Assembly: GCA_965234545.1 (NCBI GenBank)
Contig: OZ248348.1
Span: forward strand, 248,001 to 312,000
Origin: Methylotenera sp965234545
Lineage (GTDB): Bacteria > Pseudomonadota > Gammaproteobacteria > Burkholderiales > Methylophilaceae
Reading direction: 5' to 3'
DNA length: 64,000 nt
In this document: positions 43,392 through 51,457 of the stretch, in pieces
Layout: the number at the start of each line of letters is the position of its first letter
Position numbering within the stretch: position 1 is the first letter of the stretch
The notes under the pieces: model-generated
Told to the model about the DNA's origin: nothing
Database searches by the model: none
The model's input: only the letters and a program-made list of their open reading frames with translations
Translations under genes and position numbers: made by a program

Positions 43392-43417
43392 CTTGAAAAC
43401 CATCAGACCGACCCAAT
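43392..43417 (+). promoter_or_regulatory. Predicted RpoH (sigma32) promoter of groES-groEL
   Basis: CTTGAAA (43392-43398) is a perfect sigma32 -35. Thirteen bases later CCCAAT (43412-43417) matches five of six bases of the -10 CCCCAT. The start would fall inside the CIRCE element that follows, with a leader of about 145 bases. Confidence 0.7.
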
Positions 43418-43420
43418 AAC

Positions 43421-43445
43421 TAGCACTCTGATGGTTTGAGTGCTA
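43421..43445. promoter_or_regulatory. CIRCE element (HrcA operator)
   Basis: TAGCACTC (43421-43428), nine bases, GAGTGCTA (43438-43445): the CIRCE inverted repeat with its exact 9-base spacing; only the outermost pair of the 9-bp consensus arm is changed. HrcA binds it and represses groESL until heat shock. It overlaps the predicted sigma32 start site, so both controls act together. Confidence 0.95.
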
Positions 43446-43570
43446 AAATCGCGCTCGAACAAAATAGTAAGCGTCATGGTGCAGTGCTGACCATGCATTT
43501 TTTAGTCCGATGGCCCTTTGGTCGATCGGGCAGAGCTGGTTAATTTTTGATTTATTTTTGGAGAAATCGT

Positions 43571-43858
43571 ATGAAAATCCGTCCATTACACGACCGTGTC
43601 ATTGTAAAACGCTCAGAAGAAGAGCGCACAACGGCTTCTGGCATTGTGATTCCAGATAGCGCAACAGAAAAACCGGATCAAGGCGTCGTTCAAGCGATTG
43701 GTTCTGGCAAACGTGACGATAGCGGCAAAGTGATTGCCCTAGACGTGAAAGTAGGCGACAAAGTGTTATTCGGTAAATACGCTGGCCAAACCGTAAAAGT
43801 AGACGGCGAAGAATTATTGGTTATGCGTGAAGAAGACATCATGGCGATTGTTGAGTAA
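43571..43858 (+). CDS. groES: Co-chaperonin GroES
   Basis: 95 residues starting MKIRPLHDRVIVKRSEEE, the standard GroES start, and ending 'ELLVMREEDIMAIVE'; the mobile-loop region is 'RTTASGIVIPDSATEKPDQG'. I chose the ATG at 43571 over an upstream in-frame start at 43547 because TTTGGAG precedes it. It forms the lid of the GroEL cage. It is 119 bases before groEL. Confidence 0.99.
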   Translation: MKIRPLHDRVIVKRSEEERTTASGIVIPDSATEKPDQGVVQAIGSGKRDDSGKVIALDVKVGDKVLFGKYAGQTVKVDGEELLVMREEDIMAIVE

Positions 43859-43907
43859 TTTAGAACTTACAAGGCGTGAATTTATATTTGAGTTAAACAA
43901 CCACTAA

Positions 43908-43965
43908 AGCAGTAAGGTCAGGGTGATTTTCTCTGTGCCTTTGTGCCTCTGTGGTGAATGATTTT
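43908..43965. repeat. Widespread 'TTEAQRHR'-type intergenic repeat between groES and groEL
   Basis: The stretch around 43930-43960 reads TCTCTGTGCCTTTGTGCCTC on the + strand, followed by a TGTGGTGAA end. Read on the - strand it gives the peptide TTEAQRHREN, a string I know recurs as an artefact in many unrelated proteomes. The core is built from degenerate 8-base units (TCTGTGCC, TTTGTGCC, TCTGTGGT). Function unknown. Confidence 0.6.
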
Positions 43966-43977
43966 AGGAGATTTAAC

Positions 43978-45621
<1,644 letters not shown>

Positions 45622-45677
45622 GGCTGTTGGCGGCAAGCAGCCTGTAACAAGGCACTTGTCACAATGGACTTTAGCCT

Positions 45678-45710
45678 AAAGGCTTACGGATTTTTCCGTA
45701 AGCCTTTTTT
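45678..45710 (+). terminator. Intrinsic terminator after groEL
   Basis: GGCTTACGGA (45681-45690), loop TTTT, TCCGTAAGCC (45695-45704), then T6. AAA before the stem extends the pairing with the T-run. The same GGCTTAC stem, with one base pair changed, recurs in the terminator after cphA. Confidence 0.92.
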
Positions 45711-45840
45711 ATTGAGCCACAAAGTGCCTTAGCTTATGCATTGTCAGCTTGGTGTAAGCCAAATCATTCATCATGAGTGTTTGCATACATTTGGCCGTGC
45801 TTATGGCCTGATTTTTTGCCATTTGACGGGAATAAAAAGC

Positions 45841-46263
45841 ATGGCTCAGATTACGGATTTGGACAAAAACAGCCCACGGCAAGCGAGCGCCTTGCATGAA
45901 TTGGGTCGAGATTATTGCAGCGACCATTTGGGACGCTTCTTTCAGAACAAGTATTTGCTGCCTATGAAGGCGGCGAAACCATTTGAAATCCCTACTAAGC
46001 TAGCATTAAGAGGTGAAAAAGGCAGTTTTGCTATCTGCGTCATGATGCACAATCACATTGTCGATTTGAGGTATTTCAGCGACATATTTCCTGAGTGGAA
46101 TAACACCATGGGCTTGGCCAACAGCTGGTCAGAACAAGGCATTGATGGCATCCATGCTGTCATCAATGATCACAGGATGCTGTCTGTGATTAAGCGTTTC
46201 AGTAAGATCAATGAAGAGGTCGTGATTGGCCGATGCACTGGTTTTGAATTCACGCCACTGTAA
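45841..46263 (+). CDS. Hypothetical protein downstream of groEL
   Basis: 140 residues from the ATG at 45841; the frame continues up to 45736, but the stretch before 45841 looks like untranslated DNA. There is no strong Shine-Dalgarno. I do not recognise the family. It has scattered His and Cys residues ('CVMMHNHIVDLRYF', 'VINDHRM') and no signal peptide or membrane segment. It is convergent with the DUF1854 gene. A real gene is probable but not certain. Confidence 0.5.
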   Translation: MAQITDLDKNSPRQASALHELGRDYCSDHLGRFFQNKYLLPMKAAKPFEIPTKLALRGEKGSFAICVMMHNHIVDLRYFSDIFPEWNNTMGLANSWSEQGIDGIHAVINDHRMLSVIKRFSKINEEVVIGRCTGFEFTPL

Positions 46264-46291
46264 ATTGAGTGCCCACTTTTATAGCTTGGCG

Positions 46292-46774
46292 CTATAAAAA
46301 TCTATCCAATAGTTTGCGGCTGGCTTTGTCTAACTGAGCAATATTGCGCAGCAGAAAATGAATCCCATAGCTATCGGTAATCATTAAGCTATTTTGGCTT
46401 AAGCGGCGTATGTGATCTTCTGCTTTTAGTATGAGTTCGGCATGGCCACGGTCCGTTTCTATTTGCCATGTGCTGGGTGTTGCAAAGCTGGAAACGCTGA
46501 GTATGCTTTGTATTTCCGGCATAAATTCACGTTGAGCCAGTTCGGCTTTGAGTAGTTGCTGCTTGTCTTCAGTAAGCTCTGTCAAGCGATCAATCCAGAC
46601 CAGCTCGTGGCCGTCTGCGCTTACCAGCGATATGCCTTCATCGGATGCGCTAATGGGAAATGCCCTTACCGGAAACACACCCTCATAAACCGTAGCATCT
46701 TCTCTAGTAAGGTGTAAGCGCCCAGCGGCATTTCGAAAAAGCTTGAATTGAAGATTACTCACTTGATTTTCCAT
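46292..46774 (-). CDS. DUF1854 protein associated with cyanophycin metabolism
   Basis: 160 residues, fitting the DUF1854 pattern ('GRLHLTREDATVYEGVFPVR', 'VSADGHELVWIDRLTELTED' and the C-terminal 'DSYGIHFLLRNIAQLDKASR'). DUF1854 proteins are commonly encoded beside cphA genes and an ABC exporter, and that is the case here. It directly follows the ABC transporter gene (2-base gap) on the same strand. No catalytic motif is seen; its job is unknown. Confidence 0.85.
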   Translation of the reverse strand: MENQVSNLQFKLFRNAAGRLHLTREDATVYEGVFPVRAFPISASDEGISLVSADGHELVWIDRLTELTEDKQQLLKAELAQREFMPEIQSILSVSSFATPSTWQIETDRGHAELILKAEDHIRRLSQNSLMITDSYGIHFLLRNIAQLDKASRKLLDRFL

Positions 46775-46776
46775 GC

Positions 46777-49104
46777 TTATAGGCCGCCTTCTTTGTTGGC
46801 GTTGTCGACGTCATTATCCAAGTCATCCAAGTCCGTATCCACATTGCGCGCTTGCGCTTGGTACAAGCGGTAATACGCCCCTTCGCGCGCCATTAACTCA
46901 TCGTGATTGCCCACCTCAACAATTTGCCCTTGGTCCAACACCACGAGCCGATTGGCTTTGTGCAAAGTGGATAAGCGGTGTGCAATGGCAATGGTGGTGC
47001 GACCGTGCACTAAGTTATCCAGCGCTTTTTGAATTTCTTTTTCCGTTTCGGTATCAACCGACGCGGTGGCTTCATCCAGTATCAGAATGCGCGGGTTGAT
47101 GAGCAGTGCTCTTGCTATCGAAATGCGTTGGCGCTCGCCGCCAGACAGGCCGTGGCCGCGTTCGCCAACCAGCGAATCGTAGCCGTGCGCTAAGCGTAAG
47201 ATAAACTCATGGGCATGAGCGGCACGCGCCGCTGCGATGATTTCTGCGCGGGTGGCGTCCGGTTTGCCGTAAGCAATATTTTCGGCAATGCTGCCAAAAA
47301 ATAAAAAGGGTTCTTGCAAGACTAGACCGATATTGCGCCTGTATTCAGAGATGGGTAGCGCCCTAATGTTCACCCCATCCAAGCTGATCGACCCAGTCGA
47401 AACATCATAAAAGCGGCACATCAAATTGACCAAAGTACTTTTTCCCGAGCCGCTATGGCCAACCAACCCTATCATTTCACCAGGAGCAATGCTTAGGTTA
47501 ATGCCTTTAATGACTGCACGGTTGCCGTAGCGAAACCCAGCGTTGCGTATTTCAATTTGACCGCTCACCGTTGCCAGGTGCGTTGGCTTGGTTGGCTCAG
47601 GTACGCTAGAGACATGGTCGAGAATGTCAAAAATCCGTTTCGCACCGGAAGCTGCTTTTTGGGTCACCGAAACGATGCGACTCATGGAGTCTAATCGGGT
47701 GTAAAAGCGGCTAATGTAAGCCAGAAAAGCGGTTAGCACCCCCACGCTGATTTCATTGTGCGATATTTGCCATATGCCAAAAGCCCATACCATGAGCAAG
47801 CCCACTTCGGTCAAGAGAGTGACGCTGGGTGAGAATAATGACCAAATTTTATTGATGCGGTCATTCACGGCTAGGTTGTGCTGATTGGCTTCGCGGAATC
47901 GATTGGATTCGCGACCTTCCTGTGCGAACGCTTTAACCACGCGGATGCCAGGTATGGTATCTGCCAATACATTGCTCACTTGTGACCACACACGATCAAT
48001 TTTTTCAAAACCGGTACGCAACTTATCGCGCACCAAATGGATCATCCAGGCAATAAACGGTAGCGGCAACAAGGTGACCAGCGCCAATTTGGCATTGATG
48101 GAAATAAGGATTGCCGCCGTCATAATGATCATCAATACATCGGTAGCAAAATCCAATAAATGCAGTGACAAGAAAACACAGATGCGATCGGATTCTGAGC
48201 CTATTCGCGCCATTAAGTCACCGGTGCGTTTGCCGCCAAAATACTCGAGTGACAGTTTTAGCAAATGCTCGTAAGTGATGGTACGTAAGTCTGCGCCTAT
48301 GCGTTCGCTGACCAGCGCCAATATATAAGTCTTGGCCCAACCTAGCCCCCAAGCCAAAAGCGCCGAGCCGAACAAGCCGGTTAGTAGCCATAACACCAAA
48401 TTGATGTCGATGGGCGCGCCATTTTGGTAGGGGATAAGCACCTTGTCCATCAAGGGGATGGTCAAGTAAGGCGGCACCAGGGTGGCGGCGGTGGACGCCA
48501 GCATCAGTAAAAACCCGGTCAACAATTGCCATTGATAGGGTTTGGCAAAACGCCACAACCTAAATAATGTCCAGGTGGATGGCGGGCTGTCTATGGTGCT
48601 GTTGCATTGCGGGCAATCGTCTTCATCCGCTGAGAGCGTTGTTTGGCAATTGGGGCAAATTTCAGCGGGGGCTATGTCTGCGGGTAAGCCGGAAATAAAG
48701 CCCTGCAATTGTTGCTCAAACTGTTTGATAAAGCGCGCGGCAGCCACATCCTGCGCCAGCGTATAAAACCAAACGGCCAGCCGAGTTTCCCCATCAAATA
48801 ATTCTATTTTGCCGACACCGGCATGGTCATGCCGTTGCAGCTTTAAATTGGCTTGGTAGGCGTAAGTGCTAACATGTTCCGTGGCGTTAGACGAAGCGTC
48901 ATGAAAATGCAGCAAGCGCTGATTGCTTAGAAGCAGCAGCTGCTTTTTAAAATGCAGGTCATTATCAAGATTGATTTCTAGGGACGCGGCTATTTCTTCT
49001 GCTTGCGGCAAAGCATCGCGTGCTAATTGTCCAGTGACAATGGCCTGCCAAGCACTGGGTAAGACCTTGGATGCTGAGTTTAGTGGGGGTGTTTGATTGT
49101 TCAC
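46777..49104 (-). CDS. ABC exporter with zinc-ribbon N-terminal extension, cyanophycin-associated
   Basis: A 775-residue fused ABC half-transporter. The first 185 residues are not typical: a soluble region ('LLLLSNQRLLHFHDASSNA', PH-like in appearance) and then a zinc ribbon, 'CPNCQTTLSADEDDCPQC' at about residues 152-170. Next come six membrane helices (about 195-480) and the ATPase with Walker A 'GLVGHSGSGKSTLVNLM', signature 'LSGGERQRISIARALL' and Walker B 'ILILDEATA'. It starts at GTG, 169 bases from divergent cphA'. I recall it as the transporter that accompanies DUF1854 at cyanophycin loci; the cargo is unknown. Confidence 0.88.
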   Translation of the reverse strand: MNNQTPPLNSASKVLPSAWQAIVTGQLARDALPQAEEIAASLEINLDNDLHFKKQLLLLSNQRLLHFHDASSNATEHVSTYAYQANLKLQRHDHAGVGKIELFDGETRLAVWFYTLAQDVAAARFIKQFEQQLQGFISGLPADIAPAEICPNCQTTLSADEDDCPQCNSTIDSPPSTWTLFRLWRFAKPYQWQLLTGFLLMLASTAATLVPPYLTIPLMDKVLIPYQNGAPIDINLVLWLLTGLFGSALLAWGLGWAKTYILALVSERIGADLRTITYEHLLKLSLEYFGGKRTGDLMARIGSESDRICVFLSLHLLDFATDVLMIIMTAAILISINAKLALVTLLPLPFIAWMIHLVRDKLRTGFEKIDRVWSQVSNVLADTIPGIRVVKAFAQEGRESNRFREANQHNLAVNDRINKIWSLFSPSVTLLTEVGLLMVWAFGIWQISHNEISVGVLTAFLAYISRFYTRLDSMSRIVSVTQKAASGAKRIFDILDHVSSVPEPTKPTHLATVSGQIEIRNAGFRYGNRAVIKGINLSIAPGEMIGLVGHSGSGKSTLVNLMCRFYDVSTGSISLDGVNIRALPISEYRRNIGLVLQEPFLFFGSIAENIAYGKPDATRAEIIAAARAAHAHEFILRLAHGYDSLVGERGHGLSGGERQRISIARALLINPRILILDEATASVDTETEKEIQKALDNLVHGRTTIAIAHRLSTLHKANRLVVLDQGQIVEVGNHDELMAREGAYYRLYQAQARNVDTDLDDLDNDVDNANKEGGL

Positions 49105-49272
49105 AGACGCTGACTATACTACAATTAGCTAGGCTCATAAATATAGAAAAAGCCTTAATCTTTACGATGTAAAAGCGCGCCTAGGATGGATTGCTAAACT
49201 TCAGCATGCTTTCTTAAAGTGTCTTCCTGCATAGACAATACCTTCCATTTAATAATTTAGCTGGACAACTTG

Positions 49273-51414
49273 ATGAAGTTCCTAAAATTTTTACCCCTGC
49301 ATGGCCCCAATATATGGACATACCGACCCGTGCTGGAAGTTTGGCTGGATATCGGCCCCTTAGAAGATTCCCCCTCCAATACCATCCCCGGATTTTACGA
49401 ACGATTGACCGCCTGGTTGCCCTCACTGGCCGAGCACCGCTGCGGCATAGGCGAGCGCGGTGGGTTTTTGCAACGCTTGCGGGAGGGCACTTGGCCGGGG
49501 CATATCTTAGAGCATGTCACGCTAGAATTGCAGAGCATGGCAGGCATGCAAGGTGGGTTTGGTAAGGCGCGCAGCACCAATGTGCGTGGTGTCTACAAAG
49601 TGGTCGTGCGCTCTCGAAATGAGCAGGTCAGTCGCGCTGCATTTGTGGCGGCCCGTAACTTAGTCATGGCGGCCATTGAAGACCGCCCATTTGATGTGAA
49701 TGCCGCCCTGCTTGAATTGCGTGAAATGGTCGATTCTTTGTGTTTAGGCCCAAGCACCGCGTGTATTGTGGATGCGGCCACGGAGCGGCAAATTCCGTCC
49801 ATTCGATTAACCAATGGCAATTTAGTCCAGCTAGGGTATGGCGCCCAACAGCATCGGGTTTGGACAGCGGAGACGGACCAGACCAGCGCGATTGCTGAAG
49901 GCATATCCAAAGATAAGGATTTGACCAAAAGTTTGCTGCAAGCCTGCGGCGTTCCAGTGCCTGAAGGGCGAATTGTTGACAGTCCTAAGGATGCTTGGGA
50001 GGCAGCCGAGGACATCGGCTTGCCCGTGGTCGTTAAGCCCAGTGATGGCAATCACGGCCGCGGCGTTTCAACCGAGCTCATGACGCGTGAAGAGGTGGCG
50101 GCCGCCTATCAACTGGCTGATGCCGAAGGCAGTGAAGTCATCGTGGAGCGTTTTATCCCAGGTAACGAGCACAGGTTGCTTGTTATCGGCGGACGAGTAG
50201 CGGCGGCCGCTAAAGGTGAAACCGTTTCTATTATTGGGGATGGGCAATCGTCTATTCATCAATTAATTGATGCGCAAATCAATAGCGACCCAAGGCGCGG
50301 CGAGGCAGAAGAGTTTCCACTGGATTTGATCTGCATTGATAAAAATCCGTCGGTAGTGTTTGAAATCGAGCGTCAAGGCTATGTTGTAGAGTCCATTTTG
50401 CCAAAGAACACGGCCATTATTATTCAGCGTAACGGCAATATGGCGATGGACGTGACCGACAGTGTGCACCCTGAAGTCGCCGCCGCCGCTACTTTGGCGG
50501 CGCGTGTGGTGGGCCTGGATATTGCTGGCATTGATTTAGTCGCTAAGGACATTTCGCAGCCTTTGGACGGCCAGCGCGGCGCCATTGTGGAAGTGAACGC
50601 TGGCCCTGGTTTGCTCATGCACCTTAAGCCGGCCGAAGGTCAAGCGAGGCCTGTAGGAAAAGCCATTGTAGACAGCTTGTTCGCTGACGATGGTTCGGGT
50701 CGTATCCCAATTGTTGGCATTGCTGGTAGCCATGGCAAAACCTTGGTAGCAAAAATTGTGGCTAGGCTATTGCATCTAAGTGGCCAATACGTTGGGCTTG
50801 CATGTAGCGATGGCTTATACCTTGACCAGCGATTGATTGAAAAGCGCAACAGTGCCAATTGGACTTCCGCACAAAAACTGTTGATGAATAGAAGGGTGGA
50901 AGCGGCTGTCATTGAAAACAGCGTCGCCACAATTTTGAATGAAGGACTAGGCTACGACCGTTGTCAGGTTGGGGTGATCACCAACTTTCTGCCAGAACAG
51001 CATTACGGCGAGGCTTACATAGACAGCCCAGAGCAGGTTTACAACGTGCTGCGCACGCAGATCGATGTCGTATTAAGTGGAGGCAAAGCCGTGCTAAACG
51101 CGGGCTATCCTTTGCTGGCGGAGATGGCTGAATTGTGTGATGGGGAAGTGATTTTCTTCGCCCAGGATGCCGATTTACCAGTGATAGCGGCGCACATAAA
51201 AGAAAATGGCCAAGCCGTGTTGGTGGTGGATGAACGCATCGTGTTGGCCATGGGCAACGCAAAAATAGTATTGACCAAATTAAGCGCCATTCCATTTTTG
51301 CAAGCACAGTGTCACGGTGAAAAGCTAGACCACGTGCTGGCAGCGATAGCCGCTGCATGGGCCTTAGGCCTGACCCCAACGCTGATACGCGCTGGCATTG
51401 AAACCTTTCAGTAA
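49273..51414 (+). CDS. cphA': Cyanophycin synthetase-like protein CphA', C-terminally short
   Basis: 713 residues from the ATG at 49273; a TTG precedes it. It has the N-terminal domain, the ATP-grasp domain (about 220-460, e.g. 'VVVKPSDGNHGRGVSTEL', 'EVNAGPGLLMHLKPAEG') and the start of the Mur-ligase-like domain ('VGIAGSHGKTLVAKIV' at about 485). It stops after 'AAIAAAWALG', before the C-terminal Mur-ligase lobe that full CphA keeps. Paired cphA and cphA' genes are known in other betaproteobacteria. It may synthesise with CphA, extend dipeptide-type substrates like CphA2, or regulate; none is proven. Confidence 0.9.
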   Translation: MKFLKFLPLHGPNIWTYRPVLEVWLDIGPLEDSPSNTIPGFYERLTAWLPSLAEHRCGIGERGGFLQRLREGTWPGHILEHVTLELQSMAGMQGGFGKARSTNVRGVYKVVVRSRNEQVSRAAFVAARNLVMAAIEDRPFDVNAALLELREMVDSLCLGPSTACIVDAATERQIPSIRLTNGNLVQLGYGAQQHRVWTAETDQTSAIAEGISKDKDLTKSLLQACGVPVPEGRIVDSPKDAWEAAEDIGLPVVVKPSDGNHGRGVSTELMTREEVAAAYQLADAEGSEVIVERFIPGNEHRLLVIGGRVAAAAKGETVSIIGDGQSSIHQLIDAQINSDPRRGEAEEFPLDLICIDKNPSVVFEIERQGYVVESILPKNTAIIIQRNGNMAMDVTDSVHPEVAAAATLAARVVGLDIAGIDLVAKDISQPLDGQRGAIVEVNAGPGLLMHLKPAEGQARPVGKAIVDSLFADDGSGRIPIVGIAGSHGKTLVAKIVARLLHLSGQYVGLACSDGLYLDQRLIEKRNSANWTSAQKLLMNRRVEAAVIENSVATILNEGLGYDRCQVGVITNFLPEQHYGEAYIDSPEQVYNVLRTQIDVVLSGGKAVLNAGYPLLAEMAELCDGEVIFFAQDADLPVIAAHIKENGQAVLVVDERIVLAMGNAKIVLTKLSAIPFLQAQCHGEKLDHVLAAIAAAWALGLTPTLIRAGIETFQ

Positions 51415-51457
51415 GGCACAAGGGCGTTGAATTTGATATGACAAGGAAAACTGATTA

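Noticed and set aside
49105..49272. A complete promoter for cphA' or the ABC gene in the divergent gap
   Set aside because: TATAGT on the - strand at 49113-49118 would leave the ABC transcript almost leaderless, and the + strand boxes near 49236 and 49255 are poorly spaced. I could not support either.
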